Below, one piece after another: positions 27,232-35,337 of a stretch of 64,000 nucleotides of DNA; position 1 is the stretch's first letter, and each line of letters starts with the position of its first letter. Location of the stretch: NCBI GenBank assembly GCA_009840005.1, contig VXOR01000047.1:62001-126000 (forward strand), read 5' to 3'. This DNA is from Gemmatimonadota bacterium. GTDB lineage: Bacteria; Latescibacterota; UBA2968; UBA8231. A program made the translations under genes and the position numbers. The notes under the pieces are model-generated. The model saw only the letters and a program-made list of their open reading frames with translations. It did no database searches and was not told the origin of the DNA.

Positions 27232-29088
27232 TCACCTGGCTTCCTCCGCGGCCAATACCCCCAGATACTGGTCTTGGTCTGCGAGCACCTCTATGGCCTT
27301 GGCTAGCTGCACATCCTCCTGCAATCCTTCAAGCAGTTGGGCCTTTCTCCCCCTGAAGCGCAAAATTAGTTCTCGACGTAAAGCACTCTTTATGTAAGGT
27401 TCCAACTCGCTGCTATACCGCAGCTCCCACTCCTGCTTCACCGCTGCTCTTAGCTGTTGGATCGACTCCTGTACGGCCTCACCCCAATCCATTTTCTCCG
27501 CCAAATCCTCAAGGTCTGCTATTTGATTCAATCCTTTTTTGCCTTGGTCTAGACTTATGTCCTTAGTGAGGACGAACTCCATAAAGCCCGCGACCATCTC
27601 ATCGCTGACAGTCAGGTCTGGGTGTTCCTCGGCCCAAGACGAGTCGGCCGAGACATAATCTATGACAAAGTCGAAGAACAGCCGACGACGCACTAACTCT
27701 TGTACATAGGGGGGAAACGGTTCCGACTCAACACTGATATCTGGCCTAATACCGCCGCCGCCGAAGACCTTGCGACCTCGCTGGGTATAATAGGTTTGGT
27801 TTCCCATACTATCCGGTAATCCAGCCGCCCCCATCTTGGATTTACCCACTAAATCGCCCAAACGGATCAGAAGCAGGCTCTCTGCGGACTCAGAATCCAT
27901 ATCAAAATGAGACTGGAGAGCAGAAAGGGCCTTAGCCCTATTCTCTGAACGCAAAATAAGGTCCATCACCAACTGATGTGGCAATTCCCTATCGCCGAAC
28001 AGAACGCTATGTACGGGCTTGGCGATGTCCTGTTCGCGGTGAATGCTACGCCCACTGGGCGCGTAGTAGAGTGCCGTCGTCAGCTTTAAGGCACTAGCCT
28101 CCTCTTCGCGTTCACGTAGGTCGAAAATGGTCTGCACCGAACCTTTGCCAAATGATGCCGCTCCGACAACCACGCCTCGATCGTTGTCTTGGATGGCTCC
28201 AGCAACGATTTCGGACGCACTGGCGCTCCCCTCATCAATCAGAACTACCAAGGGCACATTGTGCGCAATAGAATGACGGTGGGAATACTTGACTTCTTCT
28301 CTCCTCCGGTCGCGTTCCCTAATCGAAACGATCGGCACTCCTTGGGGCAAAAACAAATCGGCAACTTGGGTGGCTTGACTAAACAAGCCTCCGGGATTTC
28401 CCCGCAAGTCTAAAATTAGCCCTTCAACCCGGGGGAGGCTTTTTAGCGCCTCTTCTACTTCGCTGGAGGTATGCTCGGAAAAACGCGTCTGGCGCATACT
28501 TATATAACCGATTTTTCCTTGGAGTTCCTCTACTAGCACAACGCTTTTGATCGTGATTATTTCCCGTTGAATTTCAACTTCGCGCGGCGTGGCTCCCAAG
28601 TGGGAAGCGACCGAGATTGCGACCTTTGTGCCAGGTTCTCCGCGCAGCGCATTGACCACAGATTCAAGCTGCATATCCAAGGTACTTTTGCCCTCCACAG
28701 CGACAATCAAGTCGCCTGGCCTCAGCCCCGCCCGAAAGGCCGGAGTATCTTCAATAGGGGAAATTACCACGGGAAAGCGATCTTTTATGGCAACCGTAAT
28801 CCCCAATCCCGCGAACTTGCCTGTCGTGTCTTGGCGCAACTGACGCAAACCTTCCTCGTCGTAATACTCGCTGTATGGATCCAGTTGGCCGAGCATGCCC
28901 TTGATGGCTGCGCTCATAACCTCCCCTTGGTCCAGACGAGCGTAATAGTTTTCCAGAATGCGCGAATACACGGCCCCGAAACGCTCCCAACTGGCATTTA
29001 CCTCCGCATACGGATCTTCCGTAGGTGCAGCTTGGATTGCGTTCGCACTTGCAAAGAAAAAAATCAATCCCATTAAAAGGTGTCGCAT
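27232..29088 (-). CDS. S41-family C-terminal processing protease
   Basis: 618 aa from the ATG at 29088, two bases after the tmk stop. It has a signal peptide (MRHLLMGLIFFFASANAIQA) and a PDZ domain (about 90-170, GLGITVAIKDRFPVV, GLRPGDLIVAVEG). The S41 protease core has catalytic Ser in DEGSASASEIVAGA and Lys in SFGKGSVQ. A C-terminal helical extension of about 200 residues makes it longer than common CtpA proteins (about 400-450 aa). It acts in the periplasm, trimming or degrading envelope proteins. Confidence 0.9.
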   Translation of the reverse strand: MRHLLMGLIFFFASANAIQAAPTEDPYAEVNASWERFGAVYSRILENYYARLDQGEVMSAAIKGMLGQLDPYSEYYDEEGLRQLRQDTTGKFAGLGITVAIKDRFPVVISPIEDTPAFRAGLRPGDLIVAVEGKSTLDMQLESVVNALRGEPGTKVAISVASHLGATPREVEIQREIITIKSVVLVEELQGKIGYISMRQTRFSEHTSSEVEEALKSLPRVEGLILDLRGNPGGLFSQATQVADLFLPQGVPIVSIRERDRRREEVKYSHRHSIAHNVPLVVLIDEGSASASEIVAGAIQDNDRGVVVGAASFGKGSVQTIFDLREREEEASALKLTTALYYAPSGRSIHREQDIAKPVHSVLFGDRELPHQLVMDLILRSENRAKALSALQSHFDMDSESAESLLLIRLGDLVGKSKMGAAGLPDSMGNQTYYTQRGRKVFGGGGIRPDISVESEPFPPYVQELVRRRLFFDFVIDYVSADSSWAEEHPDLTVSDEMVAGFMEFVLTKDISLDQGKKGLNQIADLEDLAEKMDWGEAVQESIQQLRAAVKQEWELRYSSELEPYIKSALRRELILRFRGRKAQLLEGLQEDVQLAKAIEVLADQDQYLGVLAAEEAR

Positions 29089-29090
29089 AA

Positions 29091-29732
29091 TTACTTTTTC
29101 TCCTCGGGAAACCACGACCACTGCCGACGCAACGCGTCCTGAATTCTTTCGGCTAGTTGATCTATTTCGAGCTGGGCGTCAAAAACCAAGCCAGTTGGAT
29201 CTTTTTGGGCTATCTGTTGGTAGCCTCGGGAAACCTTCTCTTGTAGAGCCATTCCTGTTTGCTCCAACCGATCCGCGACGTCCCGCTGTCTAAGGCGAGC
29301 CCAAGCCACTTCTACGGGCAAGTGCAGATATATTGTCGCGTCCGGTAAACACTCCCCCACAGCCAGCCGATTGACTCGTTCGATCACTTCTAAGTCCAAA
29401 CCGCGCCCATACCCCTGATACGCTATTGATGAGGCAATATAGCGGTCGCAAATAACCACATCTCCCCGGTTGAGCGACGGTGCGATCACCTCTTCTACGT
29501 GCTGTGAACGACTGGCTGCATAGAGGAACAGTTCCGCTGTCGGGGATACCCCCTCAAGGCTTGGATCGAGAACAAGCTGGCGAATCTTCTCTGCGACCGG
29601 CGTCCCGCCTGGCTCTCTGGTCAGTGTAACCGGAAGACCTGCTTCTCTTAAATGCGACGCTAGCAGGCGAGATTGGGTTGTAGTCCCACTGCCATCGACT
29701 CCTTCAAACGCGATGAAATGACCCCGAGACAC
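29091..29732 (-). CDS. tmk: thymidylate kinase with altered Walker A
   Basis: 213 aa. Makes dTDP from dTMP. N-terminus MSRGHFIAFEGVDGSGTTTQ: the P-loop reads GVDGSGTT, so the Walker A lysine (position 17) is threonine. The DRY-type motif CDRYIASSIAYQGYGRGL and the TMPK substrate region TREPGGTPVAEKIR are intact. The codon is ACT at 29684-29682. Similar GTTT P-loops exist in some dTMP kinases, so the enzyme may well be active. It lies between the phosphatidyltransferase and the S41 protease genes. Confidence 0.92.
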   Translation of the reverse strand: MSRGHFIAFEGVDGSGTTTQSRLLASHLREAGLPVTLTREPGGTPVAEKIRQLVLDPSLEGVSPTAELFLYAASRSQHVEEVIAPSLNRGDVVICDRYIASSIAYQGYGRGLDLEVIERVNRLAVGECLPDATIYLHLPVEVAWARLRQRDVADRLEQTGMALQEKVSRGYQQIAQKDPTGLVFDAQLEIDQLAERIQDALRRQWSWFPEEKK

Positions 29733-29751
29733 GACGGCAAGGAGACGCTTA

Positions 29752-30369
29752 TTAGGACTGCTGGACAGAGGCGGGCGAATTGGGACCTGATTTCAGCCTG
29801 TTGCGAATATGAGCGAGTCGCTCAACAACCGTATAGTTGGTCGTAACGGCCAATAGAACCAGCACGAAAACCAAACCTTGATGGCCTATCAGGCTCCCCA
29901 CGGCCAAGGCCGTTAGACGTTCTGGGCGCTGCATGAAGCCCACCTTGCAATCCTCGCCCAGCCCCTCTGCACGAGCCCTTACATAACTAACCATCAGCGA
30001 ACCAGTAATTGCAAAAAAGAGGATCCCCGAGGGGATCCACTCATCGCGGCCAATCAAATACGCGCCGATTCCAAAATAAATAAATATCTCAGAGTAGCGA
30101 TCTGTCGTCGAATCTAATAAGGCTCCGAACTTGGTCTCCTTGTGGCCCTCTCTTGCAACTTGTCCATCCAAGATATCGCAGAGGCCCGCCACAATCATGA
30201 TGAGAGCCCCCCATTGCAAATAGCCCTTGGCAAACGCCGCAGTTGCCCCCACGTTCATAACTAGCCCCATCAGCGTCAGCCAATCGGGTCTGAAGCCCAA
30301 TCGAATAAATAAACGCGCCAACGGCCTAAGGATGACCAGACACCACTTTTTCAGATATTTATCTAGCAA
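29752..30369 (-). CDS. CDP-alcohol phosphatidyltransferase
   Basis: 205-aa membrane enzyme with the full family signature D68-G-x2-A-R-x8-G-x3-D86-x3-D90 (in DGQVAREGHKETKFGALLDS). About five hydrophobic helices. It transfers a phosphatidyl group from CDP-diacylglycerol to an alcohol such as glycerol-phosphate or inositol-phosphate; the substrate cannot be decided. First gene of the minus-strand run to rpmA. Confidence 0.88.
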   Translation of the reverse strand: MLDKYLKKWCLVILRPLARLFIRLGFRPDWLTLMGLVMNVGATAAFAKGYLQWGALIMIVAGLCDILDGQVAREGHKETKFGALLDSTTDRYSEIFIYFGIGAYLIGRDEWIPSGILFFAITGSLMVSYVRARAEGLGEDCKVGFMQRPERLTALAVGSLIGHQGLVFVLVLLAVTTNYTVVERLAHIRNRLKSGPNSPASVQQS

Positions 30370-30679
30370 AAAAGAACCTATTTCGCCGACGCTTGAGAGT
30401 GGCCATTGAGAACCCTTGCCCTCGGAAACTACATTAAAAATATACTTGTTTTTTGCTTTTACTCCAAAAGATTTACCGCCGAGTTTTCCACTTTCTTAAG
30501 AACAAGTTTTCCACATCAAACCTCATCGGCTCTACTCAGTACTTCGCTAAATTATGGCCTATCTATTAGATAAAATTAGACATATACGTCCCTCAAAGGG
30601 CCTAAATCTCACAACTCTTTTAATTTTGGGTGTGGATAAGTATGTGTAAAACCACACTCGGAACGCCCGACAAGAGCAA
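30370..30679. other. AT-rich intergenic with DnaA-box-like sites
   Basis: 310 bp without a gene between rsmG (stop side) and the phosphatidyltransferase start. It holds TGTGGATAA (30631-30639, the minus-strand TTATCCACA DnaA box), TTTTCCACA (30507-30515) and two copies of GTTTTCCAC (30483-30491 and 30506-30514). GTTTTCCAC is also repeated in the dnaA-dnaN intergenic region. It may be an outlying DnaA-binding cluster of the origin. Confidence 0.55.
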
Positions 30680-31285
30680 TTAGTAGAATAGCCCCAATGC
30701 ACTCCCCGCCTGATCGGCCCGCCATGCCAGCAACTCCGAATGAGCGGCATCTTTTCCAAGCGTTGAAAGAATCCAGCCATGAGGAGATAAATGTCTTTGT
30801 ACTAAAGCAAGCAGCTTATCAGGAGAAGCCACGGCTCTCGACGTCACCAAATCCGCGCCCACTGGACTCAAACTCTCTATCCGTTCGTTTGCAACCTCTA
30901 TTCGATCAAGCCCCACCGACCTTACAACTTCTTTGAGGAAATGCGCCCGCTTCCGCCTACTTTCGACGAGAATAAAATAGGTGTCGGGAAGAGCGATCTT
31001 CAGAGGAATAGCCGGGAATCCAGCTCCTGATCCCAGATCCATAACTAGCCGATGCGGGAGACTTGCTACGACCGGAACCATAGTCAACGCCTGCCTCAAG
31101 TGCTTAGTTGCTACGACGGACCAATCTCGTCGCGAGACCAGATTGATTCTTCTCGACCACTGGCTCAGGAGATACAGATATATCTCTAGCTTGGGCGAGA
31201 TATCCTCAAGAGAACAAGAGATAATTCCTTGTCTTTTTAACTGATCGAAATCCTCGCGTATCTCAGACGGCAGTTCGATTATCAT
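30680..31285 (-). CDS. rsmG: 16S rRNA (guanine-527-N7)-methyltransferase
   Basis: 201 aa, RsmG/GidB. SAM-binding motif DLGSGAGFPAIPLKI, preceded by RRINLVSRRD (family motif KRINLT/S) and followed by SRAVASPDKLL. Methylates G527 in the 530 loop. It is the last gene of the rpmH-to-rsmG run, as in many origin regions. parAB, which usually follow, are absent here. Confidence 0.92.
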   Translation of the reverse strand: MIIELPSEIREDFDQLKRQGIISCSLEDISPKLEIYLYLLSQWSRRINLVSRRDWSVVATKHLRQALTMVPVVASLPHRLVMDLGSGAGFPAIPLKIALPDTYFILVESRRKRAHFLKEVVRSVGLDRIEVANERIESLSPVGADLVTSRAVASPDKLLALVQRHLSPHGWILSTLGKDAAHSELLAWRADQAGSALGLFY

Positions 31286-31294
31286 ATCTAGACA

Positions 31295-31310
31295 TGTTCC
31301 ACGTGAAACA
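31295..31310. promoter_or_regulatory. parS centromere site 1
   Basis: TGTTCCACGTGAAACA, identical to the canonical ParB-binding parS 16-mer (one copy form of TGTTTCACGTGAAACA). It lies nine bases upstream of the rsmG start. Confidence 0.93.
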
Positions 31311-31354
31311 TTAAACTTCTTACCAACTCTTCCAAGCCGTACAACCAGCTCAAT

Positions 31355-31370
31355 TGTTCCACGTGAAACA
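31355..31370. promoter_or_regulatory. parS centromere site 2
   Basis: A second identical TGTTCCACGTGAAACA, exactly 60 bp from the first and touching the mnmE stop codon at 31371. A pair this close, about 5 kb from oriC, marks the partition locus. Confidence 0.93.
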
Positions 31371-32732
31371 TTACTTGCCGATGCAAAACTGAGAAAAGAT
31401 GGAATCGAGAACTTCCTCTTCTATGGTCTCTCCCAGCATCTCACCCAAGGCATTCAATGCGTCCTGAAGTTCGGCAACGACGCACTCATCGGGTTGACTG
31501 GACTTCAGAAGCTCCTCTGCGCCAGCGCCAGATTTAGCTACCCGCAGTAGGCAATCTTGATGGCGCTGGCGAGTGATTCCGATCCCATCTACTTCCGCCC
31601 TATGGGGCAATTGGGCCGTCACTTCTCTCTTTAATTTCTCAATACCTAATTCCCTAAGTGCTGATATTTCAACGGATACCGAGACCCGTGCTTCAATCTT
31701 AGATCGGGTGCTAGTACCCGGCAAATCAATTTTATTGAAGACACCGATTGGCTTCTTCTCCGGCGAGAGCAGGTCCAACACAGCCATATCGTCCTCATGC
31801 GACCCAGTCGAACTGTCAAATACCGCTAAAACTACATCCGCTTCCCCAATCGCCTGCGACGCTCGTTCAATGCCCTCTTTTTCGATCAGGTTATGGCTTT
31901 GCCTGATCCCAGCCGTATCGACTAGCCGTATCGTCTCTCCTGCCCACGTAGTCCGGCCTTCTACTAAGTCTCGCGTCGTTCCTGGTAAGGGAGTTACTAT
32001 GGCCCGGTCTTCGCCGAGCAACACGTTGAGCAACGTGGACTTACCTACGTTGGGACGCCCGACGAGCACTACTAAATATCCTTCTTGGCGCCGCCTTGTT
32101 CCCTCGAATGTTTCAGCGAGCCGCAAAGAGGACTCAACTACTTCGCGCAGCGCGGTCTGTATTTCTTGACGCCCAATACTATCGATGTCTTCGTCGGAGA
32201 AATCGAGCCCGATCTCGAGCAGTGATAGCATCTTGACCAACTGATTCTTAAGTTCTCTCACCATCTTAGACAGACGGCCACTGGCCAAGCCATAGGCATT
32301 GTCGAGATGCGCTTTAGAACTGGCTTGGATGAGCTCGATTACAGCCTCAGCTTCTAATAAGTCCAATCGGCCATTGAGAAAAGCTCGACGAGTAAACTCT
32401 CCTGGTTCGGCGGCGACGGCCCCTAAGCGAAGCGCTTCCTCGACGACGGACTCTAATACGACCATGCTGCCGTGGCAGCTAATCTCGACGGTATCTTCAC
32501 CAGTATAAGAATGAGGAGCTGCAAAAACCCAAGCGACGCCTGTGTCGATTGCTCGGCCATTAGCCCATATGCGTCCGTATTCGACGTATCGGACTCGCTT
32601 GCCGAGCGGTGGACGGGAGCGAAAAATCTGCTGGCTAATCGATAGGGCGGCAGGCCCGCTCAAACGCACTATCCCGATCCCCCCCTCCCCTCGCGGTGTA
32701 GAGATAGCGACAACAGTATCCGGCTGTATCAA
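31371..32732 (-). CDS. mnmE: tRNA uridine-5-carboxymethylaminomethyl(34) synthesis GTPase
   Basis: 453 aa. N-terminal folate-binding domain (STPRGEGGIGIVRLSG), helical domain, inserted Ras-like G domain with GRPNVGKS (225-232), DTAG and NKID, and the C-terminal CIGK motif (FCIGK) that is catalytic. With MnmG it modifies U34 of certain tRNAs. MnmG is not adjacent as it is in many genomes and is not found in the window. Confidence 0.96.
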   Translation of the reverse strand: MIQPDTVVAISTPRGEGGIGIVRLSGPAALSISQQIFRSRPPLGKRVRYVEYGRIWANGRAIDTGVAWVFAAPHSYTGEDTVEISCHGSMVVLESVVEEALRLGAVAAEPGEFTRRAFLNGRLDLLEAEAVIELIQASSKAHLDNAYGLASGRLSKMVRELKNQLVKMLSLLEIGLDFSDEDIDSIGRQEIQTALREVVESSLRLAETFEGTRRRQEGYLVVLVGRPNVGKSTLLNVLLGEDRAIVTPLPGTTRDLVEGRTTWAGETIRLVDTAGIRQSHNLIEKEGIERASQAIGEADVVLAVFDSSTGSHEDDMAVLDLLSPEKKPIGVFNKIDLPGTSTRSKIEARVSVSVEISALRELGIEKLKREVTAQLPHRAEVDGIGITRQRHQDCLLRVAKSGAGAEELLKSSQPDECVVAELQDALNALGEMLGETIEEEVLDSIFSQFCIGK

Positions 32733-32755
32733 GGAATCGAGACCCGGCTAGAATT

Positions 32756-34480
32756 TCAAGTGCTGGAAGGAGCGGCTTTCTTCTTAAAATGATTGACCAA
32801 TAGCTGCTGGCCGATGGTCAAGACATTGAAGATGGTCCAGTAGAGCACTAATCCCGATGACATGCTCCAAAAGATAAAGATCATCACAACTGGCATCATG
32901 TAAACCAGAACAGCCTGCTTGGGATCCTTCATAGTCATTTTCTGTTGGATGAGCATGGAGACCGCCATTAACAAGGGCAGAACATGAAGCCCGAAACCGC
33001 CGATAAGCAACTCGTCAGGAAGGGAAAGATCTTGTATCCAGAGGACAAAGGGGGCTTGGCGCAATTCGATTGTTTTGCCAAAAAGATTGTAGAGCGCAAT
33101 GAAAATGGGCATCTGCAACAAGAGAGGCAGACACCCGCTAAGAGGATTGACGCCTTCTTCCTTATAGAGCTTCATAGTCTCTCGGCTCAGGCGTTGATTG
33201 TCGTTCTTGTACTTTTCGCGTAGGGCCGTAATTTTCGGCTGAAGTTCCTGCATTTTCGCCGCGGACTCATACGTTTTGTGAGTAAGCGGATAGACGATAA
33301 TCTTGATGACAACGGCGAAAAGGACGATGATCCAACCATAGTTGGGGATATATTGATGGGTGGCGATAAATAGAATGAGTAGAAAGCGGCTTATCTGACT
33401 TACGATCGGCCAGCCGAAATCAATGGCCTGCTCTAGTTCGGCCTCATAGCCGACAAGCTCGTCGTAGTTGAGTGGGCCCAGATAAATCGTGTTGTGCCAA
33501 GAGCCAGATCGTTCGAGCCGGCGACCTACCTGAAAAGAATAGTCGGGCAGCAATTGAGACCCTTGATAATCGCCCTGTAGGACGACGCGGGAACGCTGCT
33601 CTCTATCGACGGGGATGTAGGAAATCAAGAAGTACTTGTTGCGAATACCCGCCCATTTTAGCAACCCTTTGTCCTCTAATTCGTCCGATTCCCCATCATC
33701 CACCTTGAGTTCGACCCGTTCTTCGTTGATATAGGCAAAAGCCCGCATTTCAGGTAAGTCAATTTCCGGCTCACGCTCGGTAAACGCTATGCCGTTTTTC
33801 CAAGTGAGTATGGCTTCGGTATCGTCGTCAAACCCTTCGTAGCGCACCTGGAGATCGAATCCATAGCGGTCCCCATTAAAGGTCAAGACCTTTTCCAAGC
33901 TTCTGCCGCCATCGAGTTGGGCTACCATGATTAGGGATTGCTCTTCCCCTGGTCCAACCTGCAAACTCGATTGGTTGGCGACAAACTCCGCCGAGGAGAT
34001 ATCCTCCCTGTAGTTCGCTCTTTGTAGATGAATTCCCAAGCCGCGGCCGGTTGGAGGCAGTAGTTCGATAATACTTCCATCTACGTACCTGTATTTTAAT
34101 AGTTTACATGATGTAATAGTACCGCCTTTTGTAGAGACAACAAATCTCTGAAGCGGCGTTTGTGCTACAATTGTGTCCGCTCTGTCTTCTGATATAAAGG
34201 ACGGATTTTCGACCGATTCGACTCTTTCAATGGCCTGAGACTGAACGGGTGATGGCTCTTCTGAATGGAGTTGTTCCGCAGACTCGGGATCTCGTACGCG
34301 CTCGGCCTCAGATTGCTCGTCAGCAGCAGGGGCCACTTCAGGCACCGATTCTTGCGGCACAGCTTCCTGCGACGGAGGCCGGGGCTTGGGATTTAGCCCA
34401 AACCATTCATTATAATAGGGAAGCAAGAGGAAAATCAGGCCGATAAAGAGAAAGGCCAACAGAGTCCGCTTATCTTCCAT
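32756..34480 (-). CDS. yidC: membrane protein insertase YidC
   Basis: 574 aa, long Gram-negative type. An N-terminal transmembrane anchor (MEDKRTLLAFLFIGLIFLLL), an acidic linker, then a large periplasmic beta domain (about 100-370). The conserved five-helix insertase core follows, with YPLTHKTYESAAKMQELQPK, GCLPLLLQMPIFIALYNLF and a C-terminal basic tail. It inserts membrane proteins alone or with Sec. The N-terminal periplasmic domain implies a diderm cell. Confidence 0.96.
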   Translation of the reverse strand: MEDKRTLLAFLFIGLIFLLLPYYNEWFGLNPKPRPPSQEAVPQESVPEVAPAADEQSEAERVRDPESAEQLHSEEPSPVQSQAIERVESVENPSFISEDRADTIVAQTPLQRFVVSTKGGTITSCKLLKYRYVDGSIIELLPPTGRGLGIHLQRANYREDISSAEFVANQSSLQVGPGEEQSLIMVAQLDGGRSLEKVLTFNGDRYGFDLQVRYEGFDDDTEAILTWKNGIAFTEREPEIDLPEMRAFAYINEERVELKVDDGESDELEDKGLLKWAGIRNKYFLISYIPVDREQRSRVVLQGDYQGSQLLPDYSFQVGRRLERSGSWHNTIYLGPLNYDELVGYEAELEQAIDFGWPIVSQISRFLLILFIATHQYIPNYGWIIVLFAVVIKIIVYPLTHKTYESAAKMQELQPKITALREKYKNDNQRLSRETMKLYKEEGVNPLSGCLPLLLQMPIFIALYNLFGKTIELRQAPFVLWIQDLSLPDELLIGGFGLHVLPLLMAVSMLIQQKMTMKDPKQAVLVYMMPVVMIFIFWSMSSGLVLYWTIFNVLTIGQQLLVNHFKKKAAPSST

Positions 34481-34521
34481 AGTTTACTTACCCTTTTATA
34501 AACAACGCGTTATAAGCATAT

Positions 34522-34731
34522 CTAGCGCAAAGGATCGCATCCATGCCCTCCCCAAGGATGGCATCGACCAATCCGCTTTAGCGCAAGCATTCCCCCTTTG
34601 AATAGTCCGTACTTATCTAGTGCTTCTTCAGCATATTGGGAACAAGTAGGTAGATAACGACAGGACGGGGGAAGATATGGAGACAGGAGGAGACGGTAGG
34701 CGCGGACGACGAAAATGGCGATTTGCTTCAT
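34522..34731 (-). CDS. yidD: membrane protein insertion efficiency factor YidD
   Basis: 69 aa: [20 protein letters not shown] followed by [11 protein letters not shown] and the C-terminal [13 protein letters not shown], all diagnostic of YidD. Its ATG overlaps the rnpA stop by four bases. It lies between rnpA and yidC as usual. Confidence 0.95.
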   Translation of the reverse strand: MKQIAIFVVRAYRLLLSPYLPPSCRYLPTCSQYAEEALDKYGLFKGGMLALKRIGRCHPWGGHGCDPLR

Positions 34732-34997
34732 TGTGGGGCAAGAAAAATAGGTAGTTTGGCCACCAAGGAGTCCAGTTCCCTTTCCAAATCAGCAAAGGGA
34801 GCTTCGATGGCTGACGGTTGGCAGAAAACGACTAGATCACAAGGAAAGTACGGGCGACTGCGGCAAATGCTGCGCAGGCGTCGCTTGAGCCGATTGCGCT
34901 TTACAGCATTGCCCAGTTTGCGTCGGACGACAAAAATTTGACCGTGATCTTCTCGACCGCAGCGGATCCAAAAACAGCGGCCTCTAACCCAATCCAT
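34728..34997 (-). CDS. rnpA: ribonuclease P protein component
   Basis: 89 aa from the ATG at 34997. The basic RNR signature [15 protein letters not shown] is present, followed by PCDLVV. The N-terminus is short: the usual RLRKRxEF start is missing and the protein begins [14 protein letters not shown], so some 20 residues present in typical RnpA are lacking or diverged. It binds the RNase P RNA for tRNA 5' processing. The start lies six bases after the rpmH stop. Confidence 0.85.
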   Translation of the reverse strand: MDWVRGRCFWIRCGREDHGQIFVVRRKLGNAVKRNRLKRRLRSICRSRPYFPCDLVVFCQPSAIEAPFADLERELDSLVAKLPIFLAPQ

Positions 34998-35003
34998 CAA
35001 GTG

Positions 35004-35138
35004 CTAGACGGCTAGCTGCTTGCGGCCCTTTCTACGACGACGATTGATGATATTGCGACCGGCCGGCGTGCTCATGCGCTTGCGAAAACCATGCTTGTTG
35101 CGGCGGCGTCTGTTGCTAGGCTGAAATGTGCGTTTCAA
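35004..35138 (-). CDS. rpmH: 50S ribosomal protein L34
   Basis: 44 aa, from a TTG start at 35138: [20 protein letters not shown], then [27 protein letters not shown] lies nine bases upstream. The small gene has no ATG start and can be missed. First gene of the minus-strand origin operon, with its own promoter just upstream. Confidence 0.96.
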   Translation of the reverse strand: MKRTFQPSNRRRRNKHGFRKRMSTPAGRNIINRRRRKGRKQLAV

Positions 35139-35187
35139 AATAAAATTCTCACCTCGCGTTTATGTGCAGCATACGCAGAAACGTCTC

Positions 35188-35216
35188 AATTTAGTGGCTA
35201 TTCTGCTAAGTGTCAA
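35188..35216 (-). promoter_or_regulatory. promoter of the rpmH operon
   Basis: On the minus strand TTGACA (35216-35211), 17 bases of spacer, TAAATT (35193-35188). The distance to the rpmH TTG start is about 50 bases. Confidence 0.7.
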
Positions 35217-35269
35217 TACTTTCAACTCTTTGAACGCTAACGAATGCAATGAAACTTCGAGGGAAACTC

Positions 35270-35298
35270 TTGACTGAAGTATGCCTTCTTCATAGGTT
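35270..35298 (+). promoter_or_regulatory. candidate dnaA promoter
   Basis: TTGACT (35270-35275), 17-base spacer, TAGGTT (35293-35298), about 40 bases before the dnaA ATG. The -10 box is weak. No clear Shine-Dalgarno precedes dnaA, which may keep translation low. Confidence 0.45.
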
Positions 35299-35337
35299 GA
35301 AAATCTCCCTTAAAAACTGCGATCTTCGCTTCAATAA

